A stretch of 64,000 bases of DNA, taken from contig CM070548.1 of the NCBI GenBank assembly GCA_036346405.1, positions 56,975,866 through 57,039,865 of the forward strand, in the 5' to 3' direction. The notes below the pieces were generated by a model. It was not told where the DNA came from, ran no database searches, and worked only from the letters and a program-made list of their open reading frames with translations. Of this stretch, positions 45,126 through 56,756 are shown one piece after another (the stretch's first letter is position 1; every line of letters begins with the position of its first letter). Origin of the DNA: Phyllostachys edulis. Its lineage: Eukaryota > Streptophyta > Magnoliopsida > Poales > Poaceae. A program made the position numbers and the translations under genes.

Positions 45126-46741
45126 CCAAGTTACATGGTGCAAACTTAAATTTTCATTTTAAAATGGTACATATCGTAAATCACTGTTTCAATTATTAGG
45201 GGAAATGAACTTTCAGTGAAAAAAGGGGTGAGAAATCCATTTTATGAACCGACCAGGAGAAGCACTGCATCAAAAAAATTACAAATCCTACCGGATAAAC
45301 AAAGGCACAAAAGAGGTGGGGACAGCTTGGCCATGTCGCCCTTTTTGTTCTGTCCGTTCGATTCTGCGGCGATGTCCTTTGCGTCGTCCATCCTTCGGTC
45401 ATTGTGTTCCAACGTCCGGCTGCTTTCTTGGCCTGTACGATGCTTATCCTTTTCTTAGCACCGTTCGATTGAGTCGGCCGATGCGCTCGTGTGTTCTCCC
45501 TCCGTTTTGTCGCGTCTCTCTCTCTCTCTCTCTGCGCGTCTTGTCTTCTATCACTCCTCCGTGTTCAGCTCACCCGCTTACTCTCAATCCTATCGTCTCC
45601 CTTTAATGTACTTCGCTCGTTTAGGTTCTAGCGCTTCGTCTTCTCCGTGTTCATCGCTCCTGCCTTTTCTTTCTCCTTTCCATTGGTGCATGTGTGTTTC
45701 AGCTTTCTTCTTCACTCCTCTTAGTTTCTACGATCTTTTTTCGAGCCTCTCGTCTACGTACGCCTTCGTTTCTTGTTATTTTAGATGCGTCGGTAACTTC
45801 CTTTTTCAAGGTCTCCCTGCCTTACTTTCTTGGGTGTTCCTTGCTTTGCGTCTCCTTCGCGTAACTCTGCGGCATCCTCATAGATCTGCCTCGATTTTTT
45901 TCTCTGTTTCTATGTTGTCTTTTGGTTCTCGGAATTTTGATTCCTTCTGTGTTTCATGTTCTTCAGTGAACTTATGCGTTCGTGCTCCATTTGCGTACAT
46001 CTAGATCTCTATCTCTGTCTTCTCCGTTGTGTTGTTGTCGACCGCTATTGTTACGCCATTCTTCCTCTTTCTCCCTTTTGTTCCCCGGTCCAGTACTTTC
46101 CAGCTTCTCTGTTTGTCTTGCTTATGATGTAGATCTACTTTTCGTTGTTCTTGGTTGCCTTTCTTCTGCCACCTTCTTGCGGTTTCGCTGGATCTGATTC
46201 GCTTTGTAGGATTTCCCTTTAGGTTTGCCATGCTGGTGTTCTGGTCCTATGAGCTTATATTTTTTACCCTATGGATTATCCTTCATGTATTTTTTTCGCC
46301 CCCGTTCGTGGTTCTTTTTGTTTTCATTCCCTTTCTGTTCAGTTAGGTTGGCTGTCTTTTTCATGCACGTCTGCCTAAGTTATGTGAGCTTCTTTTTCCT
46401 TACTGAACGGCAGTATTCGAAATACATACTCTTTTCATTCGCGCACCAGACGTGCACAGGCTGCTAGCTAGCACATAAAACGCTTGAACACCCGAGGCAC
46501 ATCCTCAAGCCTAAGCCCACCTCTACCTCCTTTGTTGTAATAAGCAGAATTATCTAAAGACCAACTACAAGACAAAAGAAAACCACACCAATGACACCAC
46601 CTCCTTTTCCGCAGCTAACATGTCATGATTCATACCACCATTATAAATAACCACCTATCATTTCCTAAATTAACAGCCACACCCTTTGACCCATTTCTTC
46701 TCCACACCCTCGCATTAGCAGAATTATCAAGCTAGTCCTCA
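45126..46741. other. Pyrimidine-rich intergenic stretch
   Basis: 45340-46470 is strongly T/C-rich on the plus strand with a (CT)n run at 45515-45533. Open frames of up to 171 codons (45489-46004) are low-complexity Ser/Phe/Leu strings without a known domain. I see no convincing gene. Confidence 0.45.
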
Positions 46742-47053
46742 ATGTTCTTTCCACTAAGTTTTTTCGCCACGATGGCAGCCGGTCCAGGAAATGACCAGGA
46801 CAACCACATCCAAGAACCGGTCCATGGGCACGGGCAACGTGAGTCGACCTCCGCTGCTACCTTTGCTAGGGCGTTGGGCGCAGCGGCAGCCGAGGGCGGT
46901 GTTGATGTCTCTATGTGGCCACCTCCCCCTGCCATGCCCGTCGAGTGCCTCCAAGAACAGGCCTGTGAGCAACCCGGAGATGGAGGCGCCTCCGCCGAGG
47001 GATGGAGCTCCACCGCGGTGAGGGTTGATCGGAAGGGCAAGAAGGTTGCTGCC
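46742..47053 (+). pseudogene. Unknown ORF, 5' part, split by a solo LTR
   Basis: Opens at ATG 46742 or, 30 bases on in the same frame, ATG 46772 (MAAGPGNDQDN). It runs 94 codons from the second ATG to AVRVDRKGKKVAA at the LTR border. The frame resumes after the LTR at 50169 without loss of phase. The product is hydrophilic and Ala/Pro/Gly-rich; I recognise no domain. Because the frame is intact across the insertion site, it was probably coding or recently captured when the LTR landed. It may itself belong to a mobile element. Confidence 0.45.
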
Positions 47054-50000
47054 TGTAACATCACTATTTTCTGAGCTTTTTGAAAATTTTGAAAACTTTA
47101 AAAATTAACCATTTGGTTTTATTAATTCGCTAAAGCTTAATTTGTAATTTAGAATTTTAAAAGCAGTTTAATTTGACTTAATTAAAACTTGAACTAATTA
47201 AAGTTGGTTTAAGTTGAGTTTTGTTGGATCTTAAGTTGGTTTTTCCTTTTGCCTGATGTTAAAAATAATTAATTGCAAAAACTAAAAGCAATAGTTAAGC
47301 TGAAAATATTTTTACTAAGTTCTAAATAATTCAAGGGATTTCTGTGAATTTTTCTAGAATTTTTGGACAGCTTAAGCTATTTTCTAAAAATGCTTTTGCT
47401 TTTCGGGTATTTATTAAAATCAGAAAACCTTAGAAAATCCCCCTAAGCCTCTTGGGCCGATTTTCCCTCGGCCCATTCTTCGTTTTCCCATGCTACGGCC
47501 GCTTTGTCTAAGCTTCGTTCTGTGATCGCCTCCCATCGACACCGTCCGTCGAATCGGACGGCTCGCAATCGCCTTCGCGCCTTTCCCCGTTCCGCCTCTC
47601 TCTCTCTCTCGACTGCGGGTCTCGGCTGACCATGGGCCCGCCTGTCGACCATCGCCGCCCAGTGTCGTCGCCTACCTCCACCTCTCCTGCTTCGCCCTCC
47701 TCGCCAGCGTTCTCGCCGAGCCATGCCGCCTCATGAGACCTAGCCCCTATCTTGTCCCACTTCGGTCCACGCCTGTCCCGCCTCCGCGCCTGCCCGGTGC
47801 GCCCGCTTTCCCCATCTCCGTGCGGTCAAGCCAGACCCCCCGCCGCTCGCCATTAAGGCCGCCGCGACACCTCCTCCTCCTCCTCTAGGCCTCCCCGAGC
47901 CCTATTTAAGCGAGCACCGGGCTCGCCCTCTCCTCTCTCTTTCCCTCTCCTCCCTTCTCTCCCCGCTCTCTTTCGCATGATTTGAGTTTTCGCCGCCGCT
48001 TGCTGAAGTTTCGCTCCGCCGCACCCGCCGTTGCCGTCAAGTCTCCTCCGGCGTCGTCAACCCCATGCCAAGATCGCTAAGCCGGCGTACCTAATCTTGC
48101 ACCTCCCTTCACCGAGCCCCGCCGCCATTGCTTTTTCCTCCTCGTCGGCGACCTTCTCGTCTTGCCAGTGTCGTCAAGATCAGGCGCACTGAATCGCCGT
48201 GAGCCCTCTTGCCGATGGTGGCCTTGTTGCCGGCAATGGCCTATTGCTTAAATCGGCGAAGCCATTGGGCGAGCGGCCATTCCGGTCTTGAGGTGGCGCC
48301 ACCACCGTGGTGCCACGTCGACCCTCCAGCGACGTGTCACCCGATCGGCCAGACAGCATGGCCTTTCTCTGATTTTCCTGTTGAAAATTAATTCGAGAAA
48401 ATCAGGAAATCCCTAAATTCATCATTTTATGTGTTTTTCCAACTTCCTTTGGCCATAACTTCCTCATTCGAACTCCGATTCGAGTGATTCAAATTTCTAA
48501 ATTCATATAAATTCCTTATATTCCTATTAGTATTTATTTGGTATTTATTTGAATTTTATTGGGAGTTTATTTAGCTTTGTTTGCACGTGTAGATTCCAGC
48601 GTTTCGGAAGATTTCGCAGACCCGACGACCGAAGCACCTCTACTCTTCAACGAAGGCAAGTCGTAGACCTTTGATCATATTGAACCCATCTTTATAAAAG
48701 TATATTGTTTGATGTAAACATGCATTGCTAATTTTATAATAAATGGTTTCGGGATTAGTTAATTACCTAAATGCCATTATGCCTCCTTGATAAATTGTGA
48801 ACGACATGTATCCTTGAATGACATAAATCCTTGGACACCCTAGGATGGTTAATTATTAGTTGGATATTATTGAAATACCAACATGGGTATCGTGTTATGC
48901 TTAGCCAATGCTTTAGTTATGCGATAGACTCTCGAGCACATACTCAAAGAATGATTGAACTTGACTAAAGGAATTATGGAACCGTGGCAGAGCCACTTTT
49001 GATAAAAGATGTTGTGCCATGACTAGGGTGGTCATTTGGCTGGGTTGAACGAAAATGATTTATGCTTAGACGAGTGGGTGGTGGTAAAAGGTGGGTGCCG
49101 TAACGCACACTTGGAATGTGGAAACGTCTCGTCTGAGCAACCAACTAAGGACTTAACCTTGAACCATTGATCTGGACCTCAACCGTACAACCACATGTCT
49201 AGACTGGGATAGACCTGGCTGACTAATTAACAATGTCTTGGTTCGGTTCTGTTTTGGTTGGGAACGGCGCAAGAGGGGGCCAGATAGAGGCGAAACCTTA
49301 GCAAACAGAACTGAGTCAAAACAGAACTTTGTAAAATCCTTGTCACGTGCTCTAGACTGCTTACCTAAGGTAGTGAGCGGTGGCATAGATATATGCTGAA
49401 CAAACTAGAGAATTCGTGTCTTGTGGGTCAAGCTGTACAATCTCTGTAGAGTGTAAAACTATTCGAATAGCCATGTCCCCGGTTATGGACATGCCTGGTG
49501 ATTTCACGCAAGGGGTAGAACTTTTATCGAAAATGATGGAATGGGTTGGTCGAATCCTATAGATGGTTGATGGTTGGGAAGTGAACTGGGTGTTCACTAG
49601 TTGTTTCAAAGAAAATTAATTACTTATGTATTAATCTTTTTAAATTGTGCTTTGCAATCTACTTACTGTATTTACTGTGAAATATTGCTTTCTGCAAAAT
49701 AGCTATAAAGCTATCCTTGTCAAACCTTGCATGAATATTACTTGCATACATTTCTCTGCGACTTGCTGAGTACATTCAAAGTACTCACGGCTTTGTGCCC
49801 CCAGTTGTCGATCAATGAAGAAGAACACGGAAGCAACGAGTTCTACGAGGAAGACTTCTTCGAAGACTATGCGAATTAGGTCGCGTCCTTCACTCGATTG
49901 TCGGTGGGCATATTGGGTGACCTCCATCAAATGTTTGGTTTCCGCTGCAAGCTCTTTTGTTGCTTAGCCCTATGTGGCAAACGTTGTAAGACTTGACCAT

Positions 50001-50163
50001 AAGGTCTCTTTTGCTTAATGTTATTAATTTGTCTGCTTCATCTTTTGTTTGGTTGTGTGGTTATGATTACACCAATGTTGCAACTGTGTGAGCTAGCTGC
50101 TGATCATGAGACTAGTTCAGAATACACAGAGGGTCCTGAGGTTGCATACCCGGGGTCCCGACA
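47054..50163 (+). mobile_element. Solo LTR (3110 bp, Ty3-type), TSD CTGCC
   Basis: Starts TGTAACATC and ends GGGTCCCGACA. CTGCC stands at 47049-47053 and 50164-50168, a perfect 5-bp duplication. No PBS, polypurine tract or gene is present, so it is a single LTR left by recombination between two LTRs. Layout: AT-rich start, GC-rich middle (47440-48360) with TATTTAAG at 47903-47910 as a likely TATA box, then an AT-rich tail. It shares start and tail with 56757-58650. Family assignment to Ty3/Gypsy is by LTR length and style. Confidence 0.92.
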
Positions 50164-50168
50164 CTGCC

Positions 50169-50444
50169 ATTCCTTCTCCGACGACTCCCACGCCAATCTC
50201 CGCGAGCAGCAGCCCCTCCGCCCCCTTCGCTGCCGACGCCGCGGCCTCCGCGACGAGTGGTAAGAGGGTCACGTGGAGGCACCCGGTGGTGTCGAGGACC
50301 ATGATAGCACCGAACATGGTGAGGCGGTGGTTCAAATGCGATGAGGTGTTCGAATTCTTGGAATCGGAGCAGGCTACGATAAAGGAGATGAAGGCGCAAT
50401 GGGCCAAGGTGGAGGAGGAGGGGGAAAAGCAAGAGGAGAAGTAG
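50169..50444 (+). pseudogene. Unknown ORF, 3' part
   Basis: Continues the 46772 frame: IPSPTTPTPISASSSPSAPF, an Ala-rich stretch, then RVTWRHPVVSRTMIAPNMV and RRWFKCDEVFEFLESEQATI, ending in a Glu/Lys-rich helix and TAG at 50442-50444. With the 5' part it makes 185 residues. The C-terminal 60 residues could form a coiled coil. After the stop, CTCCGCAG at 50543-50550 and AAG|GTATGT at 50595-50603 bracket an exon-like stretch reading AKVTLWSKVTYYCKN, so a longer spliced gene is possible. Confidence 0.45.
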
Positions 50445-50603
50445 GTGATGGACTAATGGTGCGTATCTTGGGTTTGTGCTGTCGCGGCGTACTGTGAGTT
50501 CTTGGAGTTTTGGGAATGCATTTTTGAGCATTTCTTGGTTTCTCCGCAGGCCAAGGTGACGCTCTGGAGCAAGGTTACATACTACTGCAAGAACAAGGTA
50601 TGT

Positions 50604-51194
50604 CATGAATCTTGTGTTTCTTTCTTACTTGTGATTCTTGGCTGATCTGAGCATTCTTGTGCCATTTTTTGTGTTCGGGGTGTGGAGTTGGGATCTTGGC
50701 TTTCTTGTGAAATCTTGGGGATGATTTAGTGTAATAGAGGCGGAATCATTGGGCAAATGCTAGGGCCAATTTGGCTTTCTGTTACGTCTAGAGTAGACAT
50801 TACCTGATTATTATTCAAAGTCAGAGGTCTTCTTGCGATCTGGTATGGAATTAAGAGACAAGCGACGATCTTGTTGTGATTTGTTGAAACCGTTGAATAA
50901 TTATGTGTGCTCATGCTTGCATTAATTTGTTTTTCTATTTAGCATGATGGCATATTTTTTTTATTGCACTGTAAATGTGGGTAAATATTGAGGTCGTGTC
51001 TTGATCAGTGGTTAGTGTGATATTTTGGCAAGAAAGCGTGAAGCCAAATGTTACGAGCTTCTAGTGTAAATGAATGGTGTTATAGGGGAAGTTAATCAAA
51101 ATGTTTAATTAATCTAGATCGTTGACCACGTGCATGCAATGTCATTGACTACTTACTCTGAAGTTTGGTCGAAAAGTTTCAGCCTTTGGTTGTC
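50604..51194. other. Intron-like or intergenic stretch
   Basis: T-rich sequence with TTCTTGTG-like words in its first part, compatible with a plant intron following the putative donor at 50598. No other feature was recognised. Confidence 0.35.
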
Positions 51195-51202
51195 TGGTAC
51201 CT

Positions 51203-51485
51203 AGAGTTGTTCAAACACCGGGATGGGCCGGGCTTTAGGTCGGGCTTGAAAAGCCTGGTCTCAAACAGACAGGCCCGAGCCTGGCCCAAAAATTGTTTTT
51301 TTATTTAAAAATATTATTTTAATCTTTTTTTATAATAAAAAAGTAATATTTAATTTATTTCCATAATTGAAAAATAGATCTTTATTTTTAAATTGGTTTC
51401 ACTAGGCCTTCGGGCTGGATTTGCAGTCCCAAGCTCAGCCCGGACAGGGTCAGGCTCGGGCCGGGTTGCCCGTGAACAGGTGTAC
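51203..51485. mobile_element. GGGCCGGGC-type MITE, copy 2
   Basis: Begins AGAGTTGTTCAAACACCGGG and ends CCGTGAACAGGTGTAC. Shares TTGAAAAGCC, GTCTCAAAC, GGCCCGAGCCTGGCCC and the AT-rich core with 3722-4066. TGGTACCT (51195-51202) and TAGTACCT (51486-51493) form an 8-bp duplication with one mismatch. Confidence 0.75.
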
Positions 51486-51656
51486 TAGTACCTAAAACTG
51501 GCTCGGAAGTCACAGAACAAAATTCATATAATTAATTGGAAAGAGTAAAGTATTGGATACCCCTAAGAATTCCATACTTTCCCTTTTCCCTTGTTTCCCA
51601 GTCCCCGAAATGTGTGATCTTGATTTAATTCTATGGAGTAGGTAAAACCACTGTAG

Positions 51657-51715
51657 GCCAAGGTAACACTCTGGCCTGGAAAAAAAGAAGTCGATTTGGA
51701 GCAAGGTCAAAGACG
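51657..51715 (+). repeat. Echo of the exon-like stretch at 50550
   Basis: GGCCAAGGTAACACTCTGG, a short intervening piece and GGAGCAAGGTCAAAGAC repeat the order of GGCCAAGGTGACGCTCTGGA and GCAAGGTTACATAC at 50550-50585. This suggests a partial duplication with a small insertion. Confidence 0.5.
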
Positions 51716-51724
51716 ACTAGGTGT

Positions 51725-51870
51725 GGATAACGGCCCGGCTCGGCCAAACTCGTTAAGCAACTTGGCTCGGCTCAGCTCGCCTCGTTAAGCAAACAAGCAA
51801 AGAAAACATGCTCAACTCGGCTCGACAAAAGGGCTCAAGCTGGCTCGTTAGGCTCACGAGCTGAGCAGCC
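51725..51870. repeat. GGCTCG-rich repeat block
   Basis: GGCTCGG, CTCGTTAAGC and CTCACGAGCTGAGC words recur. They resemble one end of a grass DNA transposon or MITE, but I could not find an inverted partner. Confidence 0.4.
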
Positions 51871-52999
51871 TTTCCTGTTCAATGTAGTGACCATTTTACA
51901 TATACAACTCATATATTAGAAGGTTAATGCATCCAAATAAGAAAAAAAATAACCCATTAATTGTCAACCATAACAGATTGAAGTAACAAACCACCACATT
52001 AACATCACACGTTCATCACATCACATGCATACAAATGACAACAATATGCCAATACAGAATTTATATGCGTACGATATTTTAACTTACAATACTTTTATGA
52101 TCAAGATTGAGAGCTGAAGCTTTTCGGATCAGAAGGCTTTCCTTCGTGTTCCGCGTGGGGCCAGAGCAAATCAAAAAGGGTCACGTGAGTTGTATGGGCG
52201 TCGTTCGAGAATTTATCGTATGTATAGCAGGGCTCATGCCAATATCACTTAAGGTTCCATTTGGACAATCCATGTGACACAAAAACTAAATAGTTCATGG
52301 AGACTTAGAGAGCTAATATGAACATCGGTCTTCAATTCAGTTGTTGACTCATTGACACAAAACAAAAGGCCTTGTACTCTTGTATGCAGGACGCAGCATT
52401 TTTCCAAACAAAAGGTCTTGTTTCCAACTTGTTAGCCACCCAATCAAGCCTACAAGAAGAACTTGGATCAGTATTATGCAATGAATTGATAAACACCAAC
52501 AGAACTGAACTTACAAGTTTGTAAATAAATAGAGAATGGTTATTAGGCATGTGTGATTCATCTTAGAAATGGAGCTTCATATATTCAACGAGGAGGAGGC
52601 AGCAGCAGGAGTTGGAGTCGGTTTGCCAGAGCAAGGGGGCTTTGTAGCGCATGAGACGAGGTAGTGAGGAGTTGCATGCCGGTGTCGATGCAGAGTGAGA
52701 AGCGGAGGCAGACGACCTCTTCCCTCCCCAGTTCTTGGACTCCATGCTTGGTTGTTGCTCCATTGCTGGCGGAGGCCCAAAGTGGAAGGGACGGGAGGAT
52801 GTTGAAGCACTGAAGTGGAGGAGGCAGCAAGATGCCAGAGGCGAAGGGGGCTGAAGCAGGTGGCGGCAGATGCGAATGGCGGCGTCGGCGTAGTCGATGG
52901 CCCCTTGTGAAGGTTGGGAGGCGACTATGGCTGCAGCTGCATGTGTGTGCGTGCATGTGTTAATGTTCGGGTTGCATTGTACATGGGTTATGGCCCATT
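51871..52999. other. Unassigned stretch before the second solo LTR
   Basis: Mixed sequence. The minus strand at 52563-52956 is GC-rich, with overlapping open frames (66-123 codons) that look like a 5'-exon-type composition but match no domain I know. Left uncalled. Confidence 0.35.
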
Positions 53000-53004
53000 G
53001 TAAG
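52998..53004 (+). mobile_element. Split terminus of LTR-like element, copy 2 (first seven bases)
   Basis: TTGTAAG before the solo LTR and GTAAGATCGAGG after it rejoin to TGTAAGATCGAGG, the same start as the element at 4586. The solo LTR therefore sits only seven bases inside this element. Confidence 0.7.
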
Positions 53005-56000
53005 TGTAATACCCTGTTGGAGTAAATATCTAAACAAGAATTATAATGTGATCAAGAAGGAAAGATTTGGTGAGGAGATGAGGTACTGGGCCGGATTGGG
53101 CCTTTGTTGCCCTTAAGCAAAGAGAGGAAACCCTAGCCTCCCCAAGCCCCAAAACTCAGTCTTTCCTCCCTAATTTCTTTTCTTCCCCAATCTCTTACTC
53201 CACCCGAGCCGCCGCTTCCTCGTGACTGGTGCCGCTCCTCCCGCTCACTTGACGGCTCTTCTCTGGCGCCCATCTCGGCCGCCTCTTATTTTTCCCCTGG
53301 CGCCGCCTCCCGATGGCGCCACCGCCGGTCTGGGGCCCTGTTCTGCTTGCTCCTCTCCATGGCGCCGCATCCTCTATGCTCCCTCCTTGCCGCTGGCTCC
53401 ACCTCTCCCCGATGTCGCCGATGTACGCCGACGCTGCTGCGGCCTCCTCAGGCGGGCGGAGGGCGGTGACGTTCACGGCGCTTAGCGTGTTCTGTCGCGA
53501 ACACAGTGGCCTGAAGGTGTTCGACGCCTAATCCATCGCTCGCCTCACAACATGGAGGTCTTCCTCTGTCTTGAGCCCGGCCAAGACGGACCCCTCGACT
53601 TCCACGTCATCTCCTCCTCGCCACGAGAGGTTCGCGGATCTGAGGGCCAAAGGTTGCAAATTTGCTTGGACCACAGTGCATTCTTCCTTGTGCTAGGCTT
53701 CGGTGGTGGTCTTGCCCGCTCTATCATAGCCGTGAAGTGCGGCGACCGAGCCTTAGCATGGGTGCCGTGGGGTGATCGCCGCCAAGCCGGGGTCATCGGC
53801 GCGACTACACCATGAGGATCTTCAACATCAGCGGCGGTGAGCCGAGATGCATGGTAATGGAGTTCGTTGCTTTGCTCGGTTTATAGTTGAGCCTTAGGTT
53901 GTGTTTGTTTCATTGATTGGATGACATCAGTAGATGTCTTATGTGACATCCGCAATCTAGTTTGCGATGCTATTGATAGTGGTAAAAGTGAAGAGCATGG
54001 AGTTTGAAGTGGTGGTGGAAGTGCGATTGGGAATTAGGATCTTCCATTCCAAATTATTGTGAGATAGAACGAATGGCGACTTGACTTGGCCTACAACTCT
54101 ACAAGGCGGAAATTGCATGTGTATGAGTAGTACCTGTAGTTCAACAAAGTTTGATATAAATTTATATCAAGAGGCGATTTGTAGTTATGGTAGTAATTTA
54201 TTTCTTCGAGATGATGTCTGAAGAATTCTGACATTGAGCGTGTTCATAACATATTGATTAAATTTTTGAAGTAGCATTTATATACTAATCTCTCCAGATG
54301 GAGCGTATCTGACCAAGAGAGACTGAATTCAATTCTATCTTTGTAGCATGCCATATGCTCACGTTAACAACACATCATTTCAATCATCTACTTAAGAATT
54401 ATAGGAACTCCCTTATACCCATATGGTAGAATACTCAATGTATTATGAACCTAGCATAGTAGTATAGTACAATGATCTCGACATCTTGATCTTGAACAAG
54501 GTTTTTGGTTTTTGGCATAACCATGTTCTAGGTGCGTGCTGGGCCTAGTTCCTTGTAGAAATGAACTTGGAGGTGGTTACATAGTTTGTGTTGGATGACG
54601 TGGATTTACTATCATAGTCAGAAAGGATATTTAAGTGTCCAGAATAGTTTGCTCCTATTCGTTGAACTACTTGTTTTTACTGATCCAAAGTTGAAATGGT
54701 ACGAGCCACAATCCTACTTGGATCGGAATACTTCCTCCTTGCTTATGGACCTATTTATGCTTTATCAGCTGATGTGGTGGCAAACTTGGTTGCCTTGAGA
54801 AACAGCAGGGGGTGGCGAACGCCGGGGCTAGAGTTTTTCTGTCGTTGTCTTCCGTCTCACGGTTGAGGCAAGTGCAAGTATTATTAATGAGTTATTATAT
54901 TATATACTTGATGAATGCCATGGTTGAGTGATGTTGATTATTGCTTGGTAATGTTGATGAGCCTAATACCATAGTTTAATGATGATGCTTACTCCTAGGA
55001 AATGTTTACATGACAATGCATGCTAATGTGTAAGTGATTACGCTTACATGGTGGTGTTTACATGAGAATGCTTACATGTCAATGTTTAAATGATGATGTT
55101 TACATGGTAAGGTTTCATGATTGATGGCAATATTGATGGGCCAAGGTGAGCAATGAGACTACCTTGTTAATAATGACAATGATGAGTTGGTATCGTGCTT
55201 TAAACTTTGCATCATGTCATTCATTTCTGAACCTTGGACTACGTGGAGCCAAGGGGTTGTTTCCTTGAGGTCCCCGTCAGGCATTGGATGGGCGTTAGAT
55301 TCTCATCATGCATTGGACGGGCTTTGTTCCCCACACCCATGGAAAGTCATGTAACTAATCTGGTGAGGTCGGTGAGAACTGTTACATGACTTGGAGTGTG
55401 GGCTTTTGTTCCCTGTGCCTAGAGGGCACATGCTTTGAGTAGGTATCCACGGATACCCTACTCGGCATTACCGGTAATTGCTAAGAAGTGAAGAGATGCA
55501 TTCATGACATGTTCATCGCAATTCTGCATAAGATTTGGATTTGGTTGTTCGGCATATAATATTGTTGTTCAAAGTGTGATTGTTTATTCCCTTTGAATGC
55601 TTTTGATTCTATCATAAGAGATGGATTTGTGGTATATAATGATGTTGTTCTTGATGTAATTGTTTTTTTTCCCTTTGACTACTAATGATGCTATGTTAGA
55701 TTTCCTATTGCACTTTGCTGAGTCGTGGACTCACACTTGCTGTGTTGTGCTTGCTAGGTACCTCTCGAGGCAGCGACATGCATGGGAAGGGGTAGACTTG
55801 GTGCACGTCACCTAATCATTAACCACAACGAATAACCTAGTTCATTTAGCCACAATACCTATTCTTGATAATTGCTCTAGATTCAGATTGTGACCATCCT
55901 TCGTGGTGGTTGTTTTAATTGTGGTCATAGATGATCCATTTATGTTCTTATTCATTCGCTTGGTGAGTTCATTTAATTTTCGTTGTTGGGTTATATTGTC

Positions 56001-56365
56001 TGGTTGATGGTTTGTTGAGTTGTTGGAATTAATTGGTTCAGTAGAGTCTCAATAAATTGTAATAGGGTTGATTAGAATATTATGGATGTCCTTTTGATCA
56101 TGCTATAGTTGTTTAGCTTATCTGGATGTCCTTTTGATGATTCGTTAAATTGGATGATTTGATTGTTGAATGATACTATATTAAAGCTGTTTGAACCTTG
56201 ACATAGCCATCTATGCAAAGGAGGTTCTCACGATTTTAGAGAAATGTCTTAGTTCTATTTAGTTATCATATTGTTGTTTGAAAAATGGTTGAGGTTATTC
56301 CGTTTTGTCGTTGTAGGTTAGTCTTTTAGGTAGCATCTTGGCTTCCGCATAGCCAGGGTGTTACA
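53005..56365 (+). mobile_element. Solo LTR (3361 bp), TSD GTAAG
   Basis: Starts TGTAATACCCT and ends AGGGTGTTACA, an 11-base inverted match with one difference. GTAAG at 53000-53004 and 56366-56370 is a perfect 5-bp duplication. There is no PBS, gag or pol. The GC-rich zone 53150-53560 with several short open frames resembles the promoter/leader zone of other large grass LTRs. It differs in sequence from the LTR at 47054. Confidence 0.92.
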
Positions 56366-56756
56366 GTAAGATCGAGGAGGCCGACTAGAGGGGGTGAATA
56401 GTCTTTTGTAAAAATCTCTAAGGCTAAAACTGATTTCTAATACGGAAGCGAAAGTCAATTCGGTTTTGCACAAATAAAACCTAAATATTCTAGTTTTCCT
56501 TAAGTACACCAACAACCTTAGTCTAAGTCAAGGTTTACAATTCTAGTTTGATATGCAATCAATTTAATTCTAGGAATATAAATTGCACAAAGTAAATAAC
56601 AAGAGAGCAAACCATAATGGCACAAGGATGTTTTACCGTGGTGTTCGTAGACTTGTTGATCTCCCCTAATTAACGTTGAGGTAAGCCCAAATGAATTGGA
56701 CTGGCTCCACGAATTAAGCCAACACTTTTGAGGTAAGCCCAAACGAATTGGACTAG
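56366..56756 (+). mobile_element. LTR-like element, copy 2 (fragment)
   Basis: Follows 4586-4985 closely: GGCCGACTAGA, GGCTAAAACTGATTTCTA, ACACCAACAAC, GGAATATAAATTGCACAA and GAGGTAAGCCCAAA appear in the same order. It is cut at 56757 by the next LTR. Confidence 0.85.

Noticed and set aside
45489..46004. 171-codon frame in the T/C-rich stretch
   Set aside because: Composition-driven Ser/Phe/Leu string without splice context or known domain.
46441..46560. Minus-strand YYNKGGRGGLRLEDV as a LINE reverse-transcriptase tail
   Set aside because: A short fragment with weak resemblance only; no RT core motif nearby.
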